A stretch of DNA of 64,000 nt from Sedimenticola hydrogenitrophicus (GCF_029017505.1 NZ_JAQGEI010000032.1:1-64000), one strand, 5' to 3'; numbered from the stretch's first letter, positions 51,451 to 61,763 are shown. The notes: a model not told the origin generated them from the sequence alone. Numbers and translations: made by a program.

Positions 51451-51669
51451 ATGGCCTGGCTGGATGAGTTTCCCCTGCCGCTGATCGTGCTCGCCTGCCT
51501 GCTGCTTGGGCTGGCCCCGTTTACCCCGGAGCCGCATCTCTGGGAGAAGCTGAAGATGCTGGCCGATGGCCGCCTGGTGCGTCCCCTGGATATGTTCGAT
51601 CTGCTGCTGCACGGCGCGCCCTTCGTGGTGCTGCTGTTGAAGCTGCGGCGCATGCGCCGGGTCGCCTGA
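51451..51669 (+). CDS. Small membrane protein, 72 aa
   Basis: MAWLDEFPLPLIVLACLLLGLAPF, then FTPEPHLWEKLKML and a second hydrophobic stretch LLLHGAPFVVLLLKLRR. Similar short proteins occur in gammaproteobacteria, sometimes labelled RND transporter without good grounds. It has a strong ribosome-binding site GGGGGAG ahead of the ATG. Function unknown. Confidence 0.65.
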   Translation: MAWLDEFPLPLIVLACLLLGLAPFTPEPHLWEKLKMLADGRLVRPLDMFDLLLHGAPFVVLLLKLRRMRRVA

Positions 51670-51861
51670 CCGCGACAGCCGATATAACTCGCCAACTGAT
51701 GGGCTCGGCGGCTTGTCGCAAATTCGGCCCGGGACGGACCTCCTACAGGAGGACCACCGGCCGGGGAGAACCGCACCTGTAGGAGCGGCGCCCCGCCGCG
51801 ATTTTGGCCGAGTTCCTATCCGCATGGCCCAATCGTCGGGCCGATCCCGCGCACCCCACGC

Positions 51862-52659
51862 CTATGCGCCGGTGAGCCGTTCCAGGCGCAGCCGCTGGCG
51901 CTGGTCGAACAGTCGTCTTGAACCGATCCACACCGCCACGATGGCGCCGAGACCGGTGCCCACCGCGATCAGCAGCAGGATCATGATCTGATACTTGGCC
52001 GCCTCCAGCGGCGGGCTGCCGGAGAGGATCTGGCCGGTCATCATGCCGGGCAGGCTGACCACCCCGGCCGCCGCCATGGCGTTGATGATCGGGATCAGGC
52101 CGGAACGCAGGGCGTTGCGGCGAATCTCGCCGATCGCCCGGTCCCAGTTCTCCCCGAGCATCAGCTGCGCCTCGATCATGCCGCGCTGCTGCCAGGCGTC
52201 CCGGGTCAGGTTGTCCAGGGCGATGGCCATGCCCGACATGGTATTGCCCAGCAGCATGCCGAGTAGCGGGATCAGGTACTGGGGGGTGTACCAGGGATCG
52301 ACCCGCACCACCAGATGCACCGCCAGCAGGGTGATGCTGAAGGAGGAGATGAACATGGAGAGGGTGCCGATGCCGATGCCCCAGAGCCCGCGGAAGCGGC
52401 GTTTCTGGCGCGCCATTACCTCGTAACCGGCCACCGTCAGCATGAACAGGGCCAGGGCCAGGATCGGCAGCGGCGCGCGCTGACTGAACAGGGTGTTGAG
52501 CACCAGGCCGAGCAGCAGCAGTTGCAGGATGCTGCGCAGGGCGGCGATCAGCAGCTGCCGCTCCACCCCCAGGCGCAGCCGCCAGGAGAGGGCCGACAGC
52601 GCCAGCACCAGCAGGGCCGGGATCGACAGGTCATAGGCGCTGAGTTGGATCAGTTCCAT
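51862..52659 (-). CDS. fetB: FetB-type ABC transporter permease
   Basis: Membrane component of the FetAB (YbbLM) exporter, linked to iron homeostasis and oxidative-stress resistance in E. coli. 265 residues with about seven membrane segments. Typical FetB stretches: LIPLLGMLLGNTMSGMAIALDNL and SGLIPIINAMAAAGVVSLPGMMTGQILSG. It overlaps the fetA stop by one base (TGATG). Start at MELIQLSAYDL; the long Pro/Arg-rich upstream reading is fetA sequence in another frame. Confidence 0.92.
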   Translation of the reverse strand: MELIQLSAYDLSIPALLVLALSALSWRLRLGVERQLLIAALRSILQLLLLGLVLNTLFSQRAPLPILALALFMLTVAGYEVMARQKRRFRGLWGIGIGTLSMFISSFSITLLAVHLVVRVDPWYTPQYLIPLLGMLLGNTMSGMAIALDNLTRDAWQQRGMIEAQLMLGENWDRAIGEIRRNALRSGLIPIINAMAAAGVVSLPGMMTGQILSGSPPLEAAKYQIMILLLIAVGTGLGAIVAVWIGSRRLFDQRQRLRLERLTGA

Positions 52660-53258
52660 CAGGCGCTCGCCGTCTCGATCCGCCGCTCGCGGATCACCAG
52701 GTGGCGTTGCCCCACCCGGCGGCGCTGGCGCGGGTCGTGACTGACCCAGAGCACGGCGGCGCCGTGCTGTTGCGCATAATCCTGCACCAGCGCCTCCACC
52801 CGGGCGCTGTTTTCCGGGTCCAGATTGGCGGTCGGCTCGTCCAGCAGCAACACTGCCGGCTGGCGATCCAGCAGCCGCGCCAGGGCGAGGCGCTGGCGCT
52901 CGCCGCTGGAGAGACGCGCCACCTGCCACTCCAGGCAGGCCGCGTTCAGCCCCAGTTCGGTCAGGAGTTCGTTGGCCGAACCGTTGAAGTGGTCACCCAC
53001 CCGGTCCTGCCACCAGTGGCTCTCCGCCGGCAGCAGGCCGACCCGCCGGCGCCACTCGGGCGGCGGCGTCTGGTCGACCGCCTGGCGGTCGACCAGGGCC
53101 GCGCCGCCGTGGGGATCGAGATCGGCAATGGCGCGCAGCAGACGGGTCTTGCCGCTACCGGAGCTGCCGGTGAGGGTGACACACTCGCCCGCCTCGATGG
53201 TGAGATCGACCGGCTCCAGATCGGCGCCCTGAAACTGCCGCAGAATCAACCGGCCCAT
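52659..53258 (-). CDS. fetA: FetA-type ABC transporter ATP-binding protein
   Basis: ATPase partner of FetB. 199 residues. Walker A GSSGSGKTRLLRAI, signature LSSGERQRLALARLL, Walker B VLLLDEPTANLD and the switch region VLWVSHDPRQ are all intact. It begins 5 bp after the trmB stop on the same strand, so trmB-fetA-fetB may be one transcript. Confidence 0.92.
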   Translation of the reverse strand: MGRLILRQFQGADLEPVDLTIEAGECVTLTGSSGSGKTRLLRAIADLDPHGGAALVDRQAVDQTPPPEWRRRVGLLPAESHWWQDRVGDHFNGSANELLTELGLNAACLEWQVARLSSGERQRLALARLLDRQPAVLLLDEPTANLDPENSARVEALVQDYAQQHGAAVLWVSHDPRQRRRVGQRHLVIRERRIETASA

Positions 53259-53263
53259 CCCTG

Positions 53264-53962
53264 CTACACCTGCCGCCGGATAAAGATCAGATCCCAGACA
53301 CCGTGGCCCAGCCGCTGGCCGCGCTGTTCGAACTTGGTCAGTGGGCGGTAATCGGGGCGGGGGGTGTAGTGGCCCGGTCCGGCACTGTTCTCAAACAGGG
53401 TGTCGGCCGCGGAGAGCACCTCCAGCATCTGCCGCGCATAATCCTCCCAGTCGGTGGCGGCATGGAAAAAGCCGCCCGGGCGGATCACCCGGCCCAGTTC
53501 GGCGACGAAGGCCGGGTTGAGGATGCGCCGCTTGTGGTGCCGCTTCTTGTGCCAGGGATCCGGAAAGAACAGAAACAGCCCCTGCAGCGTGGCGCTCGGG
53601 ATGCACTGCTTCAGCACCTCGATGGCGTCATGGCGGAGGATGCGCACATTCCGCAGACCCCGCGCCTCGATCTGGATCAGCAGATGGCCCACCCCGGGTC
53701 CATGCACCTCGATGCCGAGATAGTTTTGCTCCGGGTGCGCCTCGGCCATGGCGGCCAGGGATGCGCCATTGCCGAAACCGATCTCCAGGAACACCGGGTG
53801 GTCATTGCCGAACAGCTGGTGAAAATCGATTGGCCGGCCGTCGTAGTCGATGCCGAAACGGGGCCAGAGGGTATCGAAGGCCCGTTGCTGGCCGCCGGTG
53901 AGGCGGCCCTGGCGCAACACGAAGCTGCGGATCGGACGGAGCGGTTTTTCCTGTTCAGGCAT
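53264..53962 (-). CDS. trmB: tRNA (guanine-N7-)-methyltransferase
   Basis: Methylates G46 in the tRNA variable loop using SAM. 232 residues. SAM motif VFLEIGFGNGASLAAMA, catalytic-region Asp in FLFFPDPWHKKRHHKRRI and the C-terminal LTKFEQRGQRLGHGVWDL motif identify TrmB. Upstream lies tRNA-Gly on the opposite strand. Confidence 0.97.
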   Translation of the reverse strand: MPEQEKPLRPIRSFVLRQGRLTGGQQRAFDTLWPRFGIDYDGRPIDFHQLFGNDHPVFLEIGFGNGASLAAMAEAHPEQNYLGIEVHGPGVGHLLIQIEARGLRNVRILRHDAIEVLKQCIPSATLQGLFLFFPDPWHKKRHHKRRILNPAFVAELGRVIRPGGFFHAATDWEDYARQMLEVLSAADTLFENSAGPGHYTPRPDYRPLTKFEQRGQRLGHGVWDLIFIRRQV

Positions 53963-54212
53963 GATGAGGGTGTGGTCAATAAGCAGTGGGCCGGGGTCGG
54001 CTTGGTTCCGCTCTCGTGGCCGTGGATTTCGACGTCACGCCGATCCGCTACGACAACAAGCCGGTTTTCAGGCGGATTCTACACCAAACCGGCCGCACGG
54101 GTGATGGGATTCGCCGGGGCGGGGCGGGGCGGGGCGAGCGGTGAAAACCGTGGCGGGTCTGTCGCGGTGCTTGCACCCAACCCCCGACAGCGCATAGAAT
54201 CTGCTGCGCACA

Positions 54213-54286
54213 GCGGGTGTAGTTCAATGGTAGAACGGCAGCTTCCCAAGCTGCATACGAGGGTTCGATTCCCTTCACCCGCTCCA
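54213..54286 (+). tRNA. tRNA-Gly (anticodon CCC)
   Basis: Acceptor GCGGGTG pairs with CACCCGC, discriminator T, and CCA is encoded. D arm GTTC...GAAC, anticodon stem GCAGC/GCTGC around loop TTCCCAA (anticodon CCC) and T arm GAGGG-TTCGATT-CCCTT are all formed. Confidence 0.97.
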
Positions 54287-54336
54287 ATTTCCTCCCCCCG
54301 TTTCCGACATAATCCTATTGCCTGCATAATCAAGTC

Positions 54337-54648
54337 ATGAAGCAACTCTACGAGTGCCGGGATCGTCTGCAAGCCCAGATGTTGCACGACGCCCTGGCGA
54401 CCCATCACATCAATACCGTCATTCTGGGCGACTACCTGAGCGGTGCGGCGGGTGAGCTGTCGGCGCTGCAGTTTCCGGTGCTCTGGGTGGTTGAGGAGGA
54501 GGATTACGTGCTGGCCCGGCAATTGATCGATCGCTATCTCAGCGAACCGGAAGCGGAGCGTTTACCCTGGCGCTGCAGTCGCTGCGGCGAACTGGTGGAG
54601 GCCGCCTTCGATCTCTGCTGGAACTGCTCCACGCCGCGTGACCCATAA
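54337..54648 (+). CDS. DUF2007-domain protein with C-terminal zinc ribbon
   Basis: A 103-residue protein. The N-terminal DUF2007 fold (PII-like) reads MKQLYECRDRLQAQMLHDAL and ITLGDYL-type core, here VILGDYLSGAAGELSALQFPVLWV. The C-terminus carries a zinc ribbon CSRCGELVEAAFDLCWNC. Proposed to sense or bind ligands; function unproven. Plus strand, 50 bp after tRNA-Gly. Confidence 0.88.
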   Translation: MKQLYECRDRLQAQMLHDALATHHINTVILGDYLSGAAGELSALQFPVLWVVEEEDYVLARQLIDRYLSEPEAERLPWRCSRCGELVEAAFDLCWNCSTPRDP

Positions 54649-54758
54649 CCGCGCTGAATCGGTCCCCCCTATCCGTTAACCCCAATCTACATACTGTAGG
54701 AGGTGCGGCACGGGGCAAAAAGGTGGGCACAGACTACGTGCCCACCCTACGCGACTAC

Positions 54759-54788
54759 GGTGGATGCGCTGTCGCTTATCCACCCTAC
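54759..54788. repeat. Half-palindrome GGTGGATGCGC...GCTTATCCACCCTAC
   Basis: Same family as 39645-39714, adjacent to GTGGGCACAGACTACGTGCCCAC. Together with MITE A copy 2 it fills the gap 54649-55181, where no gene is seen. Confidence 0.6.
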
Positions 54789-54901
54789 AAAACTGAATCG
54801 GCGCGGCGTGCTCCTATATGCCGATCCGAGACGGCATTTCCCCGCCGTTCCGCGGGTGGCACCGGGGCCAATTATGGTTCATGATTAGTGGTGCTCTGAC
54901 C

Positions 54902-55106
54902 CGAATGGCACTTAACTTAAGGCGAATTGCAAGATTTTCGTCATTCCGGCGCAGGCCGGACAGAAGCGCGAAGCGCGTTGAACGACTGAAAGTCGACCCG
55001 AAGGGTGAGCGAAGCGAATAATCCAGGAATACCGGTACCATTTAGCAGTCTGGATCCCGGCCTGCGCCGGGATGACGGTGGTTCTTGGCTTAAGTAAGTG
55101 CCATTC
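54902..55106. mobile_element. MITE family A, copy 2 (205 bp, 10-bp target duplication)
   Basis: Ends GAATGGCACTTAACTTAA and TTAAGTAAGTGCCATTC. Flanked by TGCTCTGACC at 54892-54901 and 55107-55116, an exact 10-bp direct repeat. The orientation is reversed relative to copies 1 and 3. It lies just upstream of the asmA-like gene. Confidence 0.85.
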
Positions 55107-55181
55107 TGCTCTGACCTCCGCGATCCAATCCGGCGAGCGGCAGGGTGGAAATAAGAAAACGACAATAACACGGAGTTTGTG

Positions 55182-57350
55182 ATGGGTAAGTTATTCAAAA
55201 TACTGGGTGGTCTGGTGTTGGTGCTTCTGCTGCTGATCGTGGCGGCAGTCATCATCCTGCCGATGGTCATTGATCCCAATGACTACAAGGATGAGATCGT
55301 CACCCAGGTCAAGGGGCAGACCGGACGGGATCTGACCATAGCCGGCGACCTCAAGCTCTCGGTCTTCCCCTGGCTGGGGATCGAGATCGGCGGGCTTGAG
55401 TTGAGCAACGCCCCGGGCTTTGGCGAACAGCCGTTTGCGGTGGTCAAGAGCGCGGCGATCCGGGTGAAACTGATGCCGCTGCTGAGTCGCCGGCTGGAGG
55501 TGGATACGGTGGGGCTGGACGGTTTGGCGTTGAATCTCGCCAAGTCGAAAGAGGGCGTCAGCAACTGGGATGACCTGATCAAGGAGGGCGCCCCGGCTGA
55601 GGGTGCTCCGGCTGAGGGCAAGCCCGCGGCGGGTGCGGGGCGAGGGCTGGAAGGCTTTATGATCGGCGGCGTGGATATCAGTGATGCCCGCATCCGCTGG
55701 GACGACCAGAGTGCCGGCCAGCAGTATACGGTGGACCGGTTCTTCCTCAAGAGCGGCGCCATCCGCCCGGGCAGCCCGGTGAGCCTGGAACTTGGGGCGC
55801 AGTTGCAGAGCCGGGAGCCGGAGCTGAACGCCGAAATCAAGCTGGAGGGTGAGGTCACCCTGGACGAGGCGGCCAGGATGTTGCACATCAAGGGGCTCGA
55901 GCTGCAGGTGGATGCCACCAGCCCGCTGTTCCAGAAAGAGACCATGAGTGCCAGCCTGGTGGCGGATGTCGGCGTGGCGCTGGATGGCCAGTCGCTCGCG
56001 GTGGATGGCCTCTCCATCACCGCCGATGAGCTGAAACTGACCGGCAATCTGCAGGGTAGCAACCTGGCGGCCCAGCCGGCCTTCAGCGGCACCCTGAATC
56101 TGGCGGAGCTGAATCTGCGCGAATGGCTCGGCGGGCAGGGCATGGTCGTGCCCGAGACCGCCGATCCCCAGGTGTTGACCCGCTTTGGCGCCGCTATTGA
56201 ACTGGCGTCCCAGGATGATGTGACCCGATTGAACAAACTCGCCATCGTGCTGGACGATAGCAAGATCAACGGCAATGCCAGCCTGCAGGGCGGCGCGATC
56301 GGATTTGATCTGGATGTGGACAGCATCGACCTGGACCGCTATCTGCCGCCGGTGCGGGAGGAGACCGCCGCGCCTGCGCCCGCGGCACCCGCCACCCCCA
56401 CCGCTGGTTCCACTGGCACCGCACCGGCGGCGACGCAGGCGGGTGGTGACGAGCCGTTGCTGCCCGTTGAGCTGTTGCGCGGGCTCAATCTCAACGGCAC
56501 GCTCAAGATCGGCCAGATGATCATCCGCAAACTGACCGCCCGGGAGATACAGGTCACCGTCAAGGCCAGTCAGGGCAAGATCGATGTGCAACAGAAGATC
56601 GGCGCATTCTATCAGGGCAGCCTGGACGGGCTGGTCAACCTGAACGTGGCCGGCAAGACCCCGGTCGTGCAGATAGCGGAACAGGCCACGAATATCCAGG
56701 CCGGCCCCCTGCTGCAGGACCTGATCGCCAAGGACAAGTTTGACGGCAGAGGCAGCTTCCAGACCAAACTGCGCACCAGCGGCAACAGCATCAATGCCTT
56801 CAAGCGCGCACTCAACGGGGATCTCAGCTTTCGCTTCGAGGACGGCGCGGTCAAGGGGGTCAATCTGGCGCAGCTGCTGCGCGAGGGTCAGGCCAAGTTG
56901 AAGGGAGAAAAACTGCCGGCCGATAGCGCGCCGCCGCAGACCGATTTTTCCGAGCTGGGGGGCACGGCGGTGATCAAGCAGGGGGTGCTGGACAACCAGG
57001 ATCTGCTGGCCAAGTCGCCATTTCTCCGCGTGACCGGCGCCGGCCAGGTCAACCTGGTCACGGAAACCCTCGATTACCTGATCAAGCCGGTGATCGTCAG
57101 CACCGCCGCGGGACAGGGGGGCGCCGGGCTTGAACAGCTGAAAGGGGTACCGATCCCGGTCAAGCTGACCGGTCCCTACGCCTCGCCCGATTACACCATC
57201 GACTGGGCCCAAGTGGTGACCGCCTCGCAGAAGGCCAAGCTCGAAGAGAAGGAGGCCGAGCTGAAACAGCGCCTTGAGGAGAAGAAGCAGGAGACCAGAG
57301 AAAAACTGGAGGACAAGCTGAAAGACCGCCTAAAGGGGCTTTTTAACTGA
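55182..57350 (+). CDS. AsmA-family protein
   Basis: A 722-residue inner-membrane-anchored periplasmic protein related to AsmA, TamB and YhdP, probably acting in lipid transport or outer-membrane biogenesis. One N-terminal membrane segment (GGLVLVLLLLIVAAVIILPMV), then AsmA N-domain VIDPNDYKDEIVTQVKGQTGRDL. Ala/Pro linkers lie near 147 and 395-420; the C-terminal AsmA domain includes NLVTETLDYLIKPVIVS. The last 50 residues form a charged coiled coil. Second bridge-type protein in this window besides YhdP. Confidence 0.9.
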   Translation: MGKLFKILGGLVLVLLLLIVAAVIILPMVIDPNDYKDEIVTQVKGQTGRDLTIAGDLKLSVFPWLGIEIGGLELSNAPGFGEQPFAVVKSAAIRVKLMPLLSRRLEVDTVGLDGLALNLAKSKEGVSNWDDLIKEGAPAEGAPAEGKPAAGAGRGLEGFMIGGVDISDARIRWDDQSAGQQYTVDRFFLKSGAIRPGSPVSLELGAQLQSREPELNAEIKLEGEVTLDEAARMLHIKGLELQVDATSPLFQKETMSASLVADVGVALDGQSLAVDGLSITADELKLTGNLQGSNLAAQPAFSGTLNLAELNLREWLGGQGMVVPETADPQVLTRFGAAIELASQDDVTRLNKLAIVLDDSKINGNASLQGGAIGFDLDVDSIDLDRYLPPVREETAAPAPAAPATPTAGSTGTAPAATQAGGDEPLLPVELLRGLNLNGTLKIGQMIIRKLTAREIQVTVKASQGKIDVQQKIGAFYQGSLDGLVNLNVAGKTPVVQIAEQATNIQAGPLLQDLIAKDKFDGRGSFQTKLRTSGNSINAFKRALNGDLSFRFEDGAVKGVNLAQLLREGQAKLKGEKLPADSAPPQTDFSELGGTAVIKQGVLDNQDLLAKSPFLRVTGAGQVNLVTETLDYLIKPVIVSTAAGQGGAGLEQLKGVPIPVKLTGPYASPDYTIDWAQVVTASQKAKLEEKEAELKQRLEEKKQETREKLEDKLKDRLKGLFN

Positions 57351-57493
57351 TTTTTAGTGCCGTAGTGTGACGTTTGCCGCTGAATTCATTTGAGAACGGG
57401 GCAGCGATCCCCTATCATGTCGCCAGGGATACTGCTGGGTCAGCGCCTGGCGGGAACTGCGTGGTAAAAACAAGATAATTCTAGGAGATGACG

Positions 57494-57778
57494 ATGACCA
57501 AGAGCACCCTTAAGAAGCTGGCCGCGATGGCGCTTACTCTGGGTTTGGTGACAGGCTGTGCCAGTACCGAACAGATGAATCAGATGCAGGCGGATATCAC
57601 CAAGGCTCAGGATGATGCCGCCGCAGCACTTTCTGCCGCCCAAAGCGCCAGCCAGACTGCAGGTGATGCTGACCGTAAGGCGGATGCCGCGATGAATGCC
57701 GCCAATGCCGCACAGGCCGCCGCCGATGAGTGTGCGGAGAAATGTGACCGCATCATGCAGAAATCGATGGCAAAATAA
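57494..57778 (+). CDS. Lpp/OprI-like outer-membrane lipoprotein
   Basis: A 94-residue precursor with signal peptide and lipobox LVTGCAS. The mature part is an alanine-zipper coiled coil (AQDDAAAALSAAQSASQTAGDADRKADAAMNAANAAQAAADE). Similar proteins coat the envelope and some tether it to peptidoglycan; the C-terminus ends MAK rather than the YRK-type of Braun's lipoprotein, so covalent linkage is uncertain. ATG at 57494 is 6 bp after AGGAG. Two extra cysteines (DECAEKC) lie near the end. A strong terminator follows. Confidence 0.88.
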   Translation: MTKSTLKKLAAMALTLGLVTGCASTEQMNQMQADITKAQDDAAAALSAAQSASQTAGDADRKADAAMNAANAAQAAADECAEKCDRIMQKSMAK

Positions 57779-57796
57779 ATCTTGCCCGCACTACTG

Positions 57797-57832
57797 AAAG
57801 GCCCGTTGGCGAAAGCCACCGGGCCTTTTTTT
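57797..57832 (+). terminator. Intrinsic terminator after the Lpp-like gene
   Basis: AAAGGCCCG pairs with CGGGCCTTT around a GC-containing loop and is followed by a long T-run. Confidence 0.92.
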
Positions 57833-58024
57833 GGCTATGTACCAGTTAGGCGTTGCATGAGAGACCGTGCTTTTGTCGGAGTGGCCGCTTCCGGCATCCT
57901 GCCTCCCGCGGCATTAGCACTTCCTTGTGCGTCGCTTTGCCGCGAAAACCTTCGCGCCAGGGGCGCCCCTATCGGGGTGATTCACCAAGCTTGATCAACA
58001 CCAACAACTAACTCGGATAGAGCC

Positions 58025-58227
58025 GAATGGCACTTACTTAATTCAAGAATCACCGTCATTCCGGCGCAGGCCGGGATCCAGACTGCTTAATGGTGGCGGT
58101 ATTCCTGGATTATTCGCCTCGCTCACCCTTCGGGCCGACTTTCAGTCGTTCAACGCGCTTCGCGCTTTTGTCCGGCCTGCGCCGGGATGACGAAAATCCT
58201 GCGATTCGCCTTAAGTAAGTGCCATTC
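58025..58227. mobile_element. MITE family A, copy 3 (203 bp, imperfect 10-bp target duplication)
   Basis: Ends GAATGGCACTTACTTAA and TTAAGTAAGTGCCATTC are exact inverted repeats. The flanking 10-mers GGATAGAGCC and GGACATAGCC match at 8 of 10 positions. Internal sequence follows copy 1 without its extra segments. It lies in the 536-bp gene-free gap between the lipoprotein and L,D-transpeptidase genes, where nothing else is recognised. Confidence 0.8.
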
Positions 58228-58314
58228 GGACATAGCCCTTTTTTTGGCCCGCATCCCAAGCGGACACAGGCCGCCCCGTGGGCGCCGAGAATCCCTGCAG
58301 TGAACCCGGAAAAG

Positions 58315-59304
58315 CTACTCGGCAGTGGAGAGCGACAACGCGTTCGCCTGCGGTGCCGTCGATTGATACGCCGGTGCCGATGCAGGCATCGGCGCCGCAG
58401 TGACCGGTACCGGGATGCCGCGCTGCCCCAGGGCGGCCTGTTTCAGCGCCTCCCAGTCCGGTTTCGGCCCACGCGGGCCCAGGGCAGCGACAACGGCCCT
58501 CACCAGCGGCGTGAAATTGATCCCTTCCCGGGCCCGCTGCTCGCTCAGGGGCGGATGCGCCTCCACGTAGAGGCGGCCGTTTTCCCAGCCGGCCTTGTAA
58601 GGCTCGTCGATGATGCGTACCGGGGTATTGGCTTCGACCTGCTCAAACAGGGCGGTGATATCCTCGGGGTAGAGGCGGATGCAGCCGTGGCTGACCCGCA
58701 TCCCCACACCGTAGGGCTTGTTGGTTCCATGCAGCAGATAACCGGCCATGCTCAGGTAGATGGCGTGGCTGCCGAGGGGGTTGTCCGGTCCCGGTTTCAC
58801 CACGGCCGGCAGTGGATCGCCATTCTCGGCATGCTCCCGGCGGATCGACTCCGGCGGGTACCAGCTCGGCCGGTACTGTTTGCGCGTGACCCGGGCCTGG
58901 CCCGTCGGTGTGCTCCAGCCCTCGCGTCCGATCCCCAGTGGATAGGTGACCACCCGGTTCTCCCCCTTGGGAAAATAATAGAGCCGCAACTCGGCCAGGT
59001 TGATCACGATCCCTTCACGCGGGCCGGGCGGCAGGATGAAGCGGCCGGGCAGGGTCACGGTCGTGCCCTCGCCGGGGAGCCAGGGGTCCACCTGTGGATT
59101 GCTCTCGGCCATCTCCATATAGCCGAGGCCGTTGGCCCGGGCAATGTCGGAAAAGGTGTCCTCGTAGCGGGTCTGGACCTGGCGGACTTCGCCGACGATA
59201 TCGTTGCCCGCTTCAGGCAGGGGAAAGCTCAGGGCGTTGCCGATGCCGGGCAGAAGGGCGAACAGGGTGCAGACAAATCCGGACAGAAGTGATTTCACGG
59301 TCAT
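58315..59304 (-). CDS. L,D-transpeptidase (YkuD family)
   Basis: Periplasmic enzyme that forms 3-3 peptidoglycan cross-links or attaches lipoproteins. 329 residues: signal peptide (LLSGFVCTLFALLPGIGNALS), a LysM-like segment at about 35-85 (YEDTFSDIARANGLGYMEMAESN), then the catalytic domain with HGTNKPYGVGMRVSHGCIRLYPEDI, whose SHGC motif holds the nucleophile. The tail is Pro/Ala-rich. An Lpp-like gene nearby is a possible substrate, which is inference only. Confidence 0.93.
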   Translation of the reverse strand: MTVKSLLSGFVCTLFALLPGIGNALSFPLPEAGNDIVGEVRQVQTRYEDTFSDIARANGLGYMEMAESNPQVDPWLPGEGTTVTLPGRFILPPGPREGIVINLAELRLYYFPKGENRVVTYPLGIGREGWSTPTGQARVTRKQYRPSWYPPESIRREHAENGDPLPAVVKPGPDNPLGSHAIYLSMAGYLLHGTNKPYGVGMRVSHGCIRLYPEDITALFEQVEANTPVRIIDEPYKAGWENGRLYVEAHPPLSEQRAREGINFTPLVRAVVAALGPRGPKPDWEALKQAALGQRGIPVPVTAAPMPASAPAYQSTAPQANALSLSTAE

Positions 59305-59393
59305 TTATTGGGTTGTTAAACATGATCTTATTGTGACATAAAGCGTCCGGGCCGTCTGCGAAACGGTCGGCAGGTTATATTCAAGGGAAGTTC

Positions 59394-60465
<1,072 letters not shown>

Positions 60466-60491
<26 letters not shown>

Positions 60492-60726
60492 GTTGAACAA
60501 GATGGCCGAAGGCCTGGAACGACCGCCCTACCCGGGCGAGCTGGGGCAGCGGGTGTTCGACAACATCTCCAAAGAGGCGTGGCAGTTGTGGCAGCAGCAG
60601 CAGACCATCCTGATCAACGAGAACCGGCTCTCCCTGGCCGACCCCAAGTCCCGTGTGTTCCTCGAAGAGCAGATGGTCAAGTTCCTGTTCGAAGATGGCG
60701 GCACCCAGGTCAAATTCACCCCCTGA
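60466..60726 (+). CDS. yggX: Probable Fe(2+)-trafficking protein YggX
   Basis: An 86-residue protein that protects iron-sulfur clusters from oxidative damage and helps supply iron. [27 protein letters not shown] and [19 protein letters not shown] match the family closely. Cys7 is retained. Overlap with mutY suggests shared transcription and translation, fitting MutY's need for a cluster. Confidence 0.96.
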
Positions 60727-60856
60727 GCCGGAGGTCGCCTGGCAGACCCCGTCGTCCTCCAAAGCAACAAGGGGGCGAAAAAGTCTGCCGGCGGCGGCTT
60801 AATACAATTCCCACTTGACTCAGACGGCGGGTATCGGTTTAATACGCCCTCGCCAA

Positions 60857-60932
<76 letters not shown>

Positions 60933-60938
60933 TCCAAT

Positions 60939-60975
60939 AAAACGGCCCGCATTCATGCGGGCCGTTTTGCGTTTT
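60939..60975 (+). terminator. Intrinsic terminator after tRNA-Phe
   Basis: ACGGCCCGCAT pairs with ATGCGGGCCGT, bounded by A and T runs. Confidence 0.92.
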
Positions 60976-61037
60976 AGCTTTCGGTAACGTCCCGATGGAT
61001 CGATGACAAAAGGCACACGTTGTGCTAGCTTTTGGGT

Positions 61038-61319
61038 ATGAAAACCTTCGCATGGAATTCAGAGAAAAATGATCTTCTCAAAGCGGAACGAGGTATCTCT
61101 TTCGAAGAAATAGTTCTTAATATCCAGCTGGGAAATGAAGTCGATATCTTCGAACACCCGAATCAAGGGCGATATCCCGGGCAAAAAGTCTCGGTTGTGC
61201 TGGTCGAGTGTTACGCCTATCTCGTCCCATTCGTTGAAAGCGAGGAGGAGATTTTTCTGAAGACCATCATCCCTAGCCGAAAGGCCACGAAGCAATATGT
61301 GGGTGGTTTAAATGAGTAA
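61038..61319 (+). CDS. brnT: BrnT-family toxin
   Basis: A 93-residue RelE-like ribonuclease toxin. FAWNSEKNDLLKAERGISFEE is the family start, and the end FLKTIIPSRKATKQYV holds the conserved S-R-K residues. BrnT cleaves RNA and slows translation; BrnA neutralises it and represses the operon. The 3' end overlaps brnA by 8 bp. Composition is less GC-rich than the housekeeping genes, which suggests acquisition. Confidence 0.88.
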   Translation: MKTFAWNSEKNDLLKAERGISFEEIVLNIQLGNEVDIFEHPNQGRYPGQKVSVVLVECYAYLVPFVESEEEIFLKTIIPSRKATKQYVGGLNE

Positions 61320-61593
61320 ACTGAAATTGGAAGAGAAAGAGATCCTGGAAGCATTCGAGGCGGGTAGGCTCAAGCGCGTCAAAAACGCCGAGAAGGAGAT
61401 TGAGGAGCACCGGATCGTTGCGGAAGAGACTTTCAAAAAGGATGCGCGGATAAATATCCGGCTGTCGTCGCGGGACCTCCGGGCGCTTCAGGTGCGGGCG
61501 CTGAAAGAGGGAATCCCCTATCAAACTCTGGTCTCAAGCGTGCTGCACAAGTTTGTCGATGGGCAACTCATCGATAAATTGGCTAATAAATAG
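61312..61593 (+). CDS. brnA: BrnA-like antitoxin
   Basis: A 93-residue partner. The N-terminal half is helical and highly charged; the C-terminal part has KKDARINIRLSSRDLRALQVRALKEGIPYQTLVSSVLHKFV, a ribbon-helix-helix DNA-binding motif. It overlaps brnT, the standard toxin-first order of brnTA. Its stop lies just before the integron-integrase remnant. Confidence 0.82.
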   Translation: MSKLKLEEKEILEAFEAGRLKRVKNAEKEIEEHRIVAEETFKKDARINIRLSSRDLRALQVRALKEGIPYQTLVSSVLHKFVDGQLIDKLANK

Positions 61594-61604
61594 CTCCTCC
61601 GGGA

Positions 61605-61763
61605 TTACTCCAGCCGGTCCAGCGGACTTGTTACACCACCCCCACCTTTCCCCAGCACATGGGTATAGATCATCGTCGTGGTCACATCGGTATGCCCCAG
61701 CAGCTCCTGAACCGTCCGAATATCCGAGCCTGATTCCAGCAAATGGGTTGCAAAGGAGTGTCT
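61605..61763 (-). pseudogene. intI: Integron integrase, C-terminal remnant
   Basis: Read on the minus strand this encodes [12 protein letters not shown]...[11 protein letters not shown]..., then TTMIYTHVL and [10 protein letters not shown] before a TAA stop. That is the C-terminus of an integron integrase, with the catalytic Arg, two His and the tyrosine nucleophile of the tyrosine-recombinase fold. Everything before RH is missing: the fragment is cut at a 22-bp palindrome. No start codon, so it is not expressed as a working enzyme. Confidence 0.88.
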
